In this document: in pieces, positions 51,436-60,281 of the stretch
Layout: each line of letters begins with the position of its first letter
Position numbering within the stretch: the first letter of the stretch is position 1
Source of the DNA: Mucilaginibacter pankratovii
GTDB taxonomy: Bacteria > Bacteroidota > Bacteroidia > Sphingobacteriales > Sphingobacteriaceae
Length of the DNA: 64,000 nucleotides
NCBI RefSeq assembly: GCF_014773265.1
Contig: NZ_JACWMY010000001.1
Span: 1 to 64,000, forward strand
Direction: 5' to 3'
Program-made: the position numbers and the translations under genes
The notes under the pieces: model-generated
Databases searched by the model: none
The model's input: the letters and a program-made list of their open reading frames with translations, nothing else
Told to the model about the DNA's origin: nothing

Positions 51436-51840
51436 ATGATAAAAGACCTCCACCCTAATGTTGTAAAAGACATAGCCGTTGCGGTTGCTTTAGAAAGCGA
51501 GACCGTAGAAAGCAAAATATGGTATGTTTACCTCATCAACCTGAAGGATGTGCCGCTGGAAACTGTGCTCATCACCTCAAAAGGCTACGGAGAAAAGGAC
51601 GGCGAGCAGGTAAAAACTTCAGTATTGCGGCATGCGTTCCCGGTAATCCCTCCAAAATCGTTTAAGCTGATAGAGCCGATAGATGAAGCTACGTTTGGGT
51701 TGAATAACGAATACTGGCTCAGCTATTATATCGGTAAGGACATCTTCGATAAAAAATTCATCTTTTTGCCCGAAAGTATAGTAGATGGCAACTTTATCAA
51801 ACTCCCGGTAGTGAACAAGCCCGGGGTAATGATATTATAA
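51436..51840 (+). CDS. Hypothetical protein downstream of topA
   Basis: 134 aa, soluble, strand-rich, without signal peptide. Strings such as KIWYVYLINLKDVPLETVLITSKGYG and AFPVIPPKSFKLIEPI look like a single beta-sandwich domain. I recall similar proteins next to topA or alone in Bacteroidota, but no function is known. Its stop abuts the convergent gluconokinase-like gene, overlapping by 6 bp. Confidence 0.65.
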   Translation: MIKDLHPNVVKDIAVAVALESETVESKIWYVYLINLKDVPLETVLITSKGYGEKDGEQVKTSVLRHAFPVIPPKSFKLIEPIDEATFGLNNEYWLSYYIGKDIFDKKFIFLPESIVDGNFIKLPVVNKPGVMIL

Positions 51841-53346
51841 GTTAAGCGCATGCATCTGGTGCATACTTTCCTGCAGATCGGTATAAAGCTTTTTGTAGAT
51901 AGGAAATATGCGGCTATAAGTTTGATGGCGTACTGTATCAGGCTGCACAACGGTACTTTTTGCAGTTTCCCTGTCTAACATTTCCTGTACGTTCATCCCT
52001 AAAGTTTCCATCGCCAAATAAATGGCCCCCATGGCCGATGAATCGCCTCCCTGTAATAAAACCAGCCTCTTGCCGGTAATATCAGCCAGCATCTGTACCC
52101 AAACAGGCGATGATATAAACCCTCCGCTCACAACAATTTCTTCAACAGGCACAGCGGATGATTCTTCAACGGCATTAAGCACGTTGTAAAGTGCAAAGCA
52201 GATCCCTTCAAGCGCGGCCCTTAAAAAATGCTGCTGCTGGTGTTTAAACGTGATCCCTAAAAAAGCACCCGAACTTTTGGCATCCCAAACCGGGGCGCGT
52301 TCGGCATACAAATAGGGTAAAAATATCAAGCCATCACTTCCTGCACTAACGGTATCTATCTGGCGGAACACAGCCCCGTAACTTTCACTATCGATATTGA
52401 GTTTTAAAAAGTCTTTAATAAGCCAATCTGCCGCCGCACCTCCGTTGTTTACCGCGCCTCCACAGATGAAGGTATCGCGGTTTAGCCTGTAATTAAACGT
52501 CATGGCGCGATAATTATAAGCAGGTTGCTTGCTCCCGACCCTAACGGCTCCGCTGGTGCCAATGGTAAGCGCAGCTATACCCGGGCGGATAGCGTTGCCG
52601 CCAAGGTTTGCGCAGCAGCCATCACTTGCGCCGATCACAAAGGCGGTTTGCGCTGTAACGCCGGGCAATAAAGAGTTTTCATTTTCAATGAAACGGGTAT
52701 GGCCGGTATTTACAGGGCTGGATAATTTTCCGGGGGTTATACCGGCTAAGCTTAACGAGCCATCGAACCATTCCAATTGCAAAATATCAAACAACCCGGT
52801 AGCAGAGGCTATGGAATGGTCAACCTCAAACACGCCGAATAGTTTATACCATACGTATTCTTTAATTGAAATAAATTTATACGCGCTTTGAAACAACGCA
52901 GGGGCATTTTGCCGTAGCCAGATAATTTTGCACAGGGGCGACATAGCGTAGACAGCAGTCCCCGTATTGTGGTAAATATGCTCGCCTTCGGCGGAAGCAC
53001 GTAACGCCCGGGCAATATCCCCACTTCTCGAATCGGCCCAAAGCATAGCATTGGATAAAGCGACTCCTTGTTCATTCACAGGCATAATGCTGTGCATGGC
53101 AGAGCTAAAGCTTATTGCCAGTGGGGCACGGTCAAAGCAGCCGGTAATATCATTTACGCATTTTTTAAAGGCATTCCATATCAAATCGGCATCCTGTTCG
53201 CTAAAACCAGGCTGCGGGCTTTGCGTTTTGTAGTGGTATTGCGCAGTGCAAAGCGTATTTCCAGCCTCATCAACGGCTACGGCTTTTGTACTTCCTGTAC
53301 CTAGATCAATCCCTATAAAGTAGTTTAGCGTATATGGTAATGGCAT
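51835..53346 (-). CDS. FGGY-family carbohydrate kinase, probably gluconokinase
   Basis: 503 aa. The N-terminal ATPase domain opens YFIGIDLGTGSTKAVAVDEAG; the substrate side has ISFSSAMHSIMPVNEQG and ANAMLWADSR-like NAMLWADSRSG, which fit gluconokinases. The second half has TIGTSGAVRVGSK and EEIVVSGGFISSPVWVQMLADITG, the FGGY C-terminal core. It phosphorylates a sugar or sugar acid with ATP in the cytoplasm. No transporter or dehydrogenase is adjacent, so the substrate (gluconate rather than xylulose or glycerol) is a family-based guess. Confidence 0.85.
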   Translation of the reverse strand: MPLPYTLNYFIGIDLGTGSTKAVAVDEAGNTLCTAQYHYKTQSPQPGFSEQDADLIWNAFKKCVNDITGCFDRAPLAISFSSAMHSIMPVNEQGVALSNAMLWADSRSGDIARALRASAEGEHIYHNTGTAVYAMSPLCKIIWLRQNAPALFQSAYKFISIKEYVWYKLFGVFEVDHSIASATGLFDILQLEWFDGSLSLAGITPGKLSSPVNTGHTRFIENENSLLPGVTAQTAFVIGASDGCCANLGGNAIRPGIAALTIGTSGAVRVGSKQPAYNYRAMTFNYRLNRDTFICGGAVNNGGAAADWLIKDFLKLNIDSESYGAVFRQIDTVSAGSDGLIFLPYLYAERAPVWDAKSSGAFLGITFKHQQQHFLRAALEGICFALYNVLNAVEESSAVPVEEIVVSGGFISSPVWVQMLADITGKRLVLLQGGDSSAMGAIYLAMETLGMNVQEMLDRETAKSTVVQPDTVRHQTYSRIFPIYKKLYTDLQESMHQMHALNL

Positions 53347-53626
53347 AAAACCGGCTGCGTGTGAATACTGGCTAAGTTATTGCATTAAGTAATTAACATC
53401 GGTATTATTTGTCAACATTTTGAAGTTTAACGGTTGAAATAAAATTCAGTAATGAATAATTTACTCTACTTTTAATAAAATCATCAGGTTCGGCAGTCAC
53501 AACTACCGGTTGTTTATAAATATTTGATAATGAATTTAATACTTAAAGTTCATTATTAAGATAATTTTTTTAGCGTTTTTTGATTTAAAAGCACCATATT
53601 TATAGCATAAACAACGATATATCGGC

Positions 53627-54016
53627 ATGAAGAAAACACTACTAATTGTTGATGACGATTTGAGTATATTAAAACTACTCAGCTTTATATTAAGTAAAGA
53701 CTATGAGATCGTTGTTAAAAACAATGGTATTGAGGCCTTTAGCTGGCTGGAAGACGGAAATTTACCTAAATTGATCATCTCCGACCTGCAAATGCCTTAT
53801 TTTGATGGTCAATCGTTTATTAAAAATGTAAAAATAAGCGGCTTTTACCGCAATATACCTGTTATCATGTTATCGGCAGCATACGATCTGGAAGAGCAAG
53901 TAGCCAACATGCCGTTTAAAGTGGAGGCATACATCCACAAGCCCTTCAATCCAACAACCTTAAAATCAGCCATTAACCAAGCCCTATTAGTTTATGACGC
54001 ATCAGACAGCAACTGA
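53627..54016 (+). CDS. Single-domain response regulator (CheY-like)
   Basis: 129 aa consisting of one receiver domain: acidic pocket LIVDDDLS, phospho-acceptor Asp53 in LIISDLQMPYFDG, switch Ser in VIMLSAAYD and the conserved Lys in IHKPFNP. All key residues are intact. There is no output domain and no kinase nearby. It is the first gene of the exopolysaccharide cluster and overlaps the next gene by 23 bp, so it probably signals to polymer synthesis by protein contact. The 280 bp upstream hold no gene. Confidence 0.9.
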   Translation: MKKTLLIVDDDLSILKLLSFILSKDYEIVVKNNGIEAFSWLEDGNLPKLIISDLQMPYFDGQSFIKNVKISGFYRNIPVIMLSAAYDLEEQVANMPFKVEAYIHKPFNPTTLKSAINQALLVYDASDSN

Positions 54017-55088
54017 TTGGAACGAAAATTCGGGCTCCCAAATCAGGATCGCATATTCAGGACTTGAACTTAAGGATCTGATCGCCAATGATCTGGGCGA
54101 CAACTTCCGGATCGCCTTTAATGATACCCTTAACGACCTGGAAAACTACCTCGGTAACCAATCTATCCTAACTATCCCGGATATTATTTTGGTAGAAGTT
54201 GATAAAGAGGAAAAATGCTTTGAGCTGGTAGGAAAATTACGCCAAAACTTTTTAATGAACGGGCTTATCATTGTAATGCTATCTACGCGCAATGATAAAA
54301 ACCTGGTTAAAACAGCCATGAAGCTAAAGCTTCATGATTTTTATACTTACCCGTTTTCCACATCCGACCTGCGCGAGCGCCTTAACTTTTTAGTAAGGTT
54401 TAAACTGATAAAACCACGCCTGCTGGAACTTTCTAAAGAGGTTGATACCACTTATAAAATGCCGCCGGGCAAGCGTTTTCTGGATCTTTTCATCGCCGGT
54501 ATGATGCTTATCTGTCTTTCACCGGTAATGCTGGTGGTTGCCATAGCCATTAAGTTTGATTCGAAGGGGCCTATATTTTATAAGAGCAAGCGCGTAGGTA
54601 CCGGCTATAAGGTATTTGATTTTTATAAATTCCGTTCGATGCGTACCGATGCCGACCAGTTATTAGCGCAAATGGCCGTTACCAACAACCAATATGCCGC
54701 AGAGGAAGAGGGTACTACCAAATCGGCCTTTGTTAAAATAAAGAACGACCCGCGTGTTACCAAGCTCGGTAATTTTTTACGTAACAGCAGCCTGGATGAG
54801 TTACCGCAGCTGTTTAATATTTTAAGAGGCGATATGTCTGTAGTCGGCAACAGGCCCTTACCTGTTTACGAAGCCGAGATGCTTACTTCCAACGAGTGGT
54901 CGATGCGCTTTTTGGGCCCTGCCGGCCTAACCGGTTTGTGGCAAATAAGCAAACGCGGCAAAGAAGACATGAGCGAACGGGAAAGAAAAAAATTAGACAA
55001 CTTTTACGCGCAGAAGTACTCCTTTTGGCTGGATGTTAAAATTATAATAGGCACCGTTCCTGCTTTATTTCAAAAAGAGAAAGTTTAA
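53994..55088 (+). CDS. Pseudo-receiver domain fused to a polyprenyl-phosphate sugar transferase
   Basis: 364 aa. Residues 18-135 follow the receiver fold (DIILVEVDKEEK, LIIVMLSTRND, FYTYPFSTSDL), but the conserved Lys is replaced by Tyr and the acceptor Asp site is altered, so it is probably not phosphorylated. From residue 155 the PglC/WcaJ-type domain begins: GKRFLDLFIAGMMLICLSP (re-entrant helix), FYKSKRVGTGYKVFDFYKFRSM, SSLDELPQLFNILRGDMSVVGNRP. It transfers a sugar phosphate to undecaprenyl phosphate, the first step of polymer synthesis. Confidence 0.88.
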   Translation: MTHQTATDWNENSGSQIRIAYSGLELKDLIANDLGDNFRIAFNDTLNDLENYLGNQSILTIPDIILVEVDKEEKCFELVGKLRQNFLMNGLIIVMLSTRNDKNLVKTAMKLKLHDFYTYPFSTSDLRERLNFLVRFKLIKPRLLELSKEVDTTYKMPPGKRFLDLFIAGMMLICLSPVMLVVAIAIKFDSKGPIFYKSKRVGTGYKVFDFYKFRSMRTDADQLLAQMAVTNNQYAAEEEGTTKSAFVKIKNDPRVTKLGNFLRNSSLDELPQLFNILRGDMSVVGNRPLPVYEAEMLTSNEWSMRFLGPAGLTGLWQISKRGKEDMSERERKKLDNFYAQKYSFWLDVKIIIGTVPALFQKEKV

Positions 55089-55091
55089 TTT

Positions 55092-55772
55092 ATGAATATC
55101 AAGTTTAAACTGTTGGGCCTTTTACTGGTTAGCTTTCTGCTTACCAATAGTTTGCGCGCTCAAGAATCATTGATACCGGATATATCCTACCCCTTCTTAG
55201 AAAAACTTATTGCCACAGCAAAAAAGAACTACCCCGAGATAAAACTACGCCAGGCGCAGGTTAACCTTGCAAAAGCTGCATACCACCAGGCAAATGTATC
55301 GTGGCTGGATGCTTTTACTGCATCTTACATCTACAGCCCAAAAAGCTCGCTTAACTTAATACAGCCTACTATTTTTAATGGGTATCAGTTAAGCATTTCT
55401 GTAAATCTGGGCCAGTTTCTGGCAAAGCCCTTTGCCTCGCGCGGTGCAAAGGAAAGCGTTAGAATAGCCGAGTTTCAGCAGCAGGAATACAACCTAAGTA
55501 TCGAAGCCAATGTAAAACGTTTATATTTTCAATACCTGGCCGCGCAGGCCGACCTGCGTTTACGCTCCGGCGCTATCATTGATGGCCAAACTGCAGTTAA
55601 ACAGCTAAAGTATTCGTTTCAAAAAGGCGAAACAACGTTTCAGATTTATAACGAGGCACTAACAAGCCTTTATCAGCAGGGTGGGTTTAAAGTAACGGCC
55701 GAGTTGGCGATGTTAACAGCAAAAACCAACCTTGAGGAGGTTTTGGGCGTTAAATTAGAAGAGGTTAAATAA
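55092..55772 (+). CDS. Half-length TolC-like outer-membrane factor
   Basis: 226 aa with a signal peptide (LLVSFLLTNSLRAQE). The mature part starts LEKLIATAKKNYPEIKLRQAQVNLAKAAYHQANVSWLD, a typical TolC-repeat opening, followed by SLNLIQPTIFNGYQLSISVNLG strands and a long helix. Standard TolC proteins have two such repeats (about 430 aa); this has one, so six copies rather than three could form a channel. It sits between the initiating transferase and the Wzc-like gene where a Wza-type exporter is normally found. Confidence 0.75.
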   Translation: MNIKFKLLGLLLVSFLLTNSLRAQESLIPDISYPFLEKLIATAKKNYPEIKLRQAQVNLAKAAYHQANVSWLDAFTASYIYSPKSSLNLIQPTIFNGYQLSISVNLGQFLAKPFASRGAKESVRIAEFQQQEYNLSIEANVKRLYFQYLAAQADLRLRSGAIIDGQTAVKQLKYSFQKGETTFQIYNEALTSLYQQGGFKVTAELAMLTAKTNLEEVLGVKLEEVK

Positions 55773-55775
55773 AAA

Positions 55776-57923
55776 ATGGAGCTTGTAAGTTTTTTGAAAG
55801 TTTTATGGAAACATAAAAATCTGCTGATCATTATTCCGCTGGTTACTATCATCATCTCCTATTTCCTTGTAAAAAATCTGGCTGATAAATATGTTTCAAA
55901 ATCGCAGATAGCAACGGGTATAATTGACGAATCGCGGCATTTGCTTGATAAAGAGAGCAACAGCGCTGCCCAGGCGCAGCAAATAAACCAAAGCTTTAGC
56001 AACCTGATTGAGATAATGAAGCTGAAAAAGCTCATTAACCAGGTATCATACCAGCTAATACTGCACGATCTTACCAGCCCTACTCCATTTAAGCCCTACA
56101 GCAAACTGTTCCTCAGCATGAATGCCGGCGCAAAGAAACATGCCATTGAATTATTTAAGGGCAAGTTTCAGCGCATGGAGCCTTTGGACTATTATAACAA
56201 GGATGAAAATGGACTGAACGAGTTAATGCGCTCCATGAAGTACGATGAGCGGAGCCTGCGCGAAGACCTGCTGATCGTACGTGATGAGGATAGTGATTTT
56301 ATCTCGGTAAGTTGTGAGTCGCCAAATCCTCAGCTATCTGCATTTGTGGTAAATGTGCTGTGTCGCGAATTTATCAACTATTATACTCATACCATCAAGC
56401 AAAACGAAACCGACGCGGTTACCTTCCTGGCGAACCTGATGGATGAAAAACGCGAAGCGCTGAACCGTAAAACAGCCCAATTGCAGCAATACAAAATTGC
56501 CAACGGGGTATTAAACCTGGAAGAGCAATCAAAGGGCATATTCGACCAGATAATGATTTATAACGACCGTAAGCAGCAAGCCGAAAAAGATGTGGCTTCT
56601 TACAACGGCGCGTTAAATAATATCGATAATAAATTCGACCCAAAAGATCGCAATTACATCGAGGCTACTTTAAATAAGTATAATACAGCCGTAGTGGGCA
56701 CACAGGAGCAACTGCACCTGCTTACCGATAAATACGTACGCAGCAATTTTGCGCCCCAGTACAAGGCACAGATAGACTCGCTGACCAAGCAGTTAACTCA
56801 ACAGATAAACCTCACGTCTGATAAATACATCACCAACCCGCTTACGGGCAAGGATGCATTGGTTACCCAGAAATTAACGCTCGAGGTATCGCGCGACCTG
56901 GCTAAATACAGTATTGTGGCCATCAATTCGGCTTTAAACCAACTCAACGCCAAGTTTAACCGCCTGGTACCGTTTGATGCAACCGTTAAAACCTACAATT
57001 TTGAACTGGATATAGCCAGTAAAGAATACCTGGATGTGTTGAATAAGTACAACGAAACCAACCTGAAGTCCACCTTCTCGATAAAACTCAGGCAGGTTGA
57101 TTACGCTACCCCGGATGCAGCCGAGCCATCCAAGAAAATGCTGCTGATCATACTCAGCGGTTTTGCGGCCTTTGCGTTTTGCATTATCACGTTATTTGTT
57201 ATTTACTTTTTTGATGATACCGTTAAACAGCCTGCCGAACTGGTAAACCAAACTAACCTGCCTTCGCTTGGATACCTAAACGCGGTAACGGGTGGCACGC
57301 TCGACCTTAAAAAGCTATGGGATGTGGAACACCGCGAAAAGATGAAGCACTTTAAAGAGCTCATCAGATCGATAAGGTTTGAGGTTGACCAGGAACTAAA
57401 GGGCGAGAAAGTGCTGGCCATTACCAGCCTCGCGCACCACGAGGGTAAAACAGTACTGGCTATAAGCCTGGCCTATTCGTACGCCATGATCAATAAAAAA
57501 GTGCTGCTTATTGACGGCAACTTTGGCAACCCAACCATCACCAACACCACGCAGCCACGCCTTTATATTGAGGATTATTTTAAGAACAATCCGGATAATT
57601 ATGAGGCTTTTTCGGGCGCCACAACTGTTTTGGGCAACCACGGCGGGGATGTAACCCTGCTTGAAGTAAGCGACGAGAAATTTATCCGCAGCCGTTTTAA
57701 CGAGCTGAAAACCAAATACGACATTATTATTATTGAAACCCCTGCCCTTTCAAGCTTAAATAAATCAAAGGAATGGATCTTGTTTGCCAATAAAACCATA
57801 GCTGTTTTTGAAGCCAATAAAGGCGTAAAAAAATCGCAAAGAAATGATTTAAATTATTTGCGCAACCTTAATGAAAAATTTGCCGGCTGGATATTAAACA
57901 AAGCCAGCATACCAGAAGGTTAG
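55776..57923 (+). CDS. Wzc/GumC-like polysaccharide co-polymerase with CpsD-like ATPase domain
   Basis: 715 aa. A Wzz-type membrane helix lies near residues 15-35 and a second at 450-475, enclosing a large periplasmic coiled-coil region (residues 50-440, with QLTQQINLTSDKY). The cytoplasmic end is a CpsD/BY-kinase-like ATPase: Walker A SLAHHEGKTVLAI, Walker A' LLIDGNFGNP and Walker B DIIIIETPA. The usual second Asp of Walker A' and the Asp of Walker B are changed (N and E), and no C-terminal tyrosine cluster is present. It probably sets polymer length and export. Confidence 0.88.
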   Translation: MELVSFLKVLWKHKNLLIIIPLVTIIISYFLVKNLADKYVSKSQIATGIIDESRHLLDKESNSAAQAQQINQSFSNLIEIMKLKKLINQVSYQLILHDLTSPTPFKPYSKLFLSMNAGAKKHAIELFKGKFQRMEPLDYYNKDENGLNELMRSMKYDERSLREDLLIVRDEDSDFISVSCESPNPQLSAFVVNVLCREFINYYTHTIKQNETDAVTFLANLMDEKREALNRKTAQLQQYKIANGVLNLEEQSKGIFDQIMIYNDRKQQAEKDVASYNGALNNIDNKFDPKDRNYIEATLNKYNTAVVGTQEQLHLLTDKYVRSNFAPQYKAQIDSLTKQLTQQINLTSDKYITNPLTGKDALVTQKLTLEVSRDLAKYSIVAINSALNQLNAKFNRLVPFDATVKTYNFELDIASKEYLDVLNKYNETNLKSTFSIKLRQVDYATPDAAEPSKKMLLIILSGFAAFAFCIITLFVIYFFDDTVKQPAELVNQTNLPSLGYLNAVTGGTLDLKKLWDVEHREKMKHFKELIRSIRFEVDQELKGEKVLAITSLAHHEGKTVLAISLAYSYAMINKKVLLIDGNFGNPTITNTTQPRLYIEDYFKNNPDNYEAFSGATTVLGNHGGDVTLLEVSDEKFIRSRFNELKTKYDIIIIETPALSSLNKSKEWILFANKTIAVFEANKGVKKSQRNDLNYLRNLNEKFAGWILNKASIPEG

Positions 57924-57974
57924 GCGATTTTTGCCTAATTGCTTTTTATTTACGTACACATTAGCCTTGCTGAT

Positions 57975-58118
57975 ATGAAAATAACCCCAAACACAAAAAG
58001 CAAAGCCGACCCTTACGAAGGGCTCTCCCCGCTCGAAAAAAAAACACGTAAAGCAGCGATAGCATTTGTATTTGCGGGCGTATTTTTTTGGGCGGTAAAA
58101 ATATTGATCCTCGCATAA
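57975..58118 (+). CDS. Small membrane protein in the exopolysaccharide operon
   Basis: 47 aa from ATG 57975 to TAA 58116-58118. The N-terminal half is hydrophilic (KSKADPYEGLSPLEKKTRK) and the C-terminal half is one membrane helix (AAIAFVFAGVFFWAVKILIL). The basic patch before the helix predicts an N-in orientation. It fills the gap between the Wzc-like gene and the O-antigen ligase gene, whose ATG is 12 bp downstream, so the operon spacing supports a real gene. No family is recognised. Confidence 0.65.
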   Translation: MKITPNTKSKADPYEGLSPLEKKTRKAAIAFVFAGVFFWAVKILILA

Positions 58119-58129
58119 CCGGGCAACAT

Positions 58130-59635
58130 ATGCTTGATAACCAGGTACAAAATAACGGGCTAAAAGGCTATCTACGCAGAAAATTGCAACCCAGCAATTT
58201 AACCACAACAACTATGATCTGGCTGTTGCTGCCTGTTGCTGTATTTATCAGCGTAGTAGTTGCAAAAATGGGGATTATAGGCGTTGCCGGGCTGTTAGCG
58301 GTTATCATAGGCATACCGGTTGTTTATGGCATTATAGCCTACCCGCAATTTGGCATAGCGGTGCTGATGATCGTAGCGTTCATGCTTAATTATGCCTCGG
58401 AGTTTTTACCCAACGATACCCCTACCGGTATTGTGCTGGATGGTATTACCTATATGCTAATCTTTGGTTTTTTTGTTAAAAAGAAATTTGACAGCAACTG
58501 GGATTATTTTAAAAACCCCATCACCTACCTGGTAATTACCTGGCTTGGCTACAACTTCCTGGAAGCCGTAAACCCTGCCTCCCCTTCTATACTGGCCTGG
58601 GTGTACACGGTGCGCACCGTGGGCTTTATTATGCTGATGTACTTTGTGTTTTTGTACCAGATAAATAACATTGCGTACATCAGGTTTTTGTTTAAGCTAT
58701 GGCTATTTTTATGTTTACTCGCGGCCATGTCGGGTTTTCAGCAGGAAAACTTTGGTTTAATGGAGTTTGAGCGCAAGTGGTATTACTCAGATCCGCTGCG
58801 TTTAAGCTTTTTATACATCAACGGGCATTTGCGTAAGGTGGCAATTTTCCCCGATCCGGTTACTTTTTCCTACAATATGGTTGTGGCAGCAACTATGTGC
58901 ATTTGTTTTTTTATGCTCAATATCAGCAAAACAAAAAAAATTATTTTGGGCTGTTTGATACCATTTTACCTGCTTACCATGCTCTACAGCGGCACCAGGG
59001 GTGCTTATGTACTGCTGCCGGCCGCGTTGGCTTTGCTTGCCATACTCAAGTTCAATAAAAAAATAATTGCTGCTGTGCTTGCGGCAGGATTTGTGTTGGT
59101 CATCTTAATATTCATGCCAACCTCAAACCCAACTATAAAACGTTTTCAATCGGCCTTTAACCCCGGCGCAGATGCATCTTTTAATGTAAGGGCCGAAAAC
59201 CAGAAACGTATAAAACCGTATATATTGTCGCACCCTATTGGTGGCGGCCTGGGTTCCGTAGGTATTTGGGGGCGCAGGTTTGCGCCAAACTCTATGCTTG
59301 CTAAGTTCCCGCCCGATAGCGGTTATGTACGTGTAGCGGTAGAAATGGGCTGGATAGGGCTGCTATTGTTTTGCACGTTAATGTTTGTAATTTTATACAC
59401 GGGGATCAACCATTATTTCCTGATCAAGAACCCCGAATTAAAAACATACTGTTTAGCAATGGTATTGGCCATATTTATTTATAATATTGGTAATTACCCG
59501 CAACAGGCGCTGGTGCAGTACCCTTCCAACATTTTGTTCTATCTTGCAAGTGCATTACTTAATGTAACGCTGCGGTTGGATATTGCAGAAAGGAAAGCAC
59601 AAGGCGATACCAGTATTGAAGGATTGAAAGCATAA
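58130..59635 (+). CDS. O-antigen ligase/polymerase (Wzy/WaaL-type)
   Basis: 501 aa from the ATG at 58130, just after the small membrane protein gene; a longer frame would overlap that gene. About ten membrane helices are visible. The Wzy_C signature is LYSGTRGAYVLLPAALALL, followed by the large periplasmic loop with PIGGGLGSVG and FPPDSGYVRVAVEMGWIGLLLF. In a cluster with flippase and Wzc-like protein it most likely polymerises repeat units of the exopolysaccharide. Confidence 0.85.
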   Translation: MLDNQVQNNGLKGYLRRKLQPSNLTTTTMIWLLLPVAVFISVVVAKMGIIGVAGLLAVIIGIPVVYGIIAYPQFGIAVLMIVAFMLNYASEFLPNDTPTGIVLDGITYMLIFGFFVKKKFDSNWDYFKNPITYLVITWLGYNFLEAVNPASPSILAWVYTVRTVGFIMLMYFVFLYQINNIAYIRFLFKLWLFLCLLAAMSGFQQENFGLMEFERKWYYSDPLRLSFLYINGHLRKVAIFPDPVTFSYNMVVAATMCICFFMLNISKTKKIILGCLIPFYLLTMLYSGTRGAYVLLPAALALLAILKFNKKIIAAVLAAGFVLVILIFMPTSNPTIKRFQSAFNPGADASFNVRAENQKRIKPYILSHPIGGGLGSVGIWGRRFAPNSMLAKFPPDSGYVRVAVEMGWIGLLLFCTLMFVILYTGINHYFLIKNPELKTYCLAMVLAIFIYNIGNYPQQALVQYPSNILFYLASALLNVTLRLDIAERKAQGDTSIEGLKA

Positions 59636-59652
59636 TTAGTTTTTTTTATAAG

Positions 59653-60267
59653 ATGTCGTTACTTACCGTAATAAAATCTCACCCCCGTATAAAAAAATTT
59701 GTGCATTGGCTTATTGTTAGGTCGGGCCATTCCAGGCCAAGGCTTTGGGTGCGATGGTTTTTAAACCCATTTTACCATAAACACGGTAAGCGCAGCATTA
59801 TTGGTTTTTACGCCCGGATGGATGTTTTCCCGTTTAATAACTTTGCCATAGGCGAGTACAGTATTATTGAGGATTTTGCCGCGCTAAACAATGGCGTAGG
59901 CGATATCATTATAGGCCACCATGTTGGGGTGGGCATATCAAATACTATTATTGGCCCGGTAACGCTGGGCAACTACGTAATGATGGCGCAAAACATCGTA
60001 CTATCCGGCCTGAATCATGGATACGAGGATATTACACTACCACCGCGTGTGCAGAAGGTTATTACCAAACAAATTACCGTGATGGATAACGTGTGGATAG
60101 GCGCAAACAGCGTAATTACAGCGGGCGTTACCATTGGCAAACATGCAGTAATTGGCGCAGGTAGCGTGGTAACAAAAGATATCCCCGAATATAGTGTGGC
60201 GGTAGGTAACCCCGCCAAAGTGATAAAAAAATACAATTTCGAAACCGGGAACTGGGAAAAAGTTTAA
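59653..60267 (+). CDS. Hexapeptide-repeat acyltransferase
   Basis: 204 aa. From residue 70 there are left-handed beta-helix hexapeptide repeats (IIGHHVGVGISNTIIGPVTLG, VWIGANSVITAGVTIGKHAVIGAGSVV) ending in VGNPAKVIKKY, as in WcaF/maa-type O-acetyltransferases. The His in LSGLNHGYEDI fits the catalytic base. It probably acetylates the exopolysaccharide or its precursor with acetyl-CoA. Confidence 0.88.
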   Translation: MSLLTVIKSHPRIKKFVHWLIVRSGHSRPRLWVRWFLNPFYHKHGKRSIIGFYARMDVFPFNNFAIGEYSIIEDFAALNNGVGDIIIGHHVGVGISNTIIGPVTLGNYVMMAQNIVLSGLNHGYEDITLPPRVQKVITKQITVMDNVWIGANSVITAGVTIGKHAVIGAGSVVTKDIPEYSVAVGNPAKVIKKYNFETGNWEKV

Positions 60268-60281
60268 GCCGATCAGTCTTT

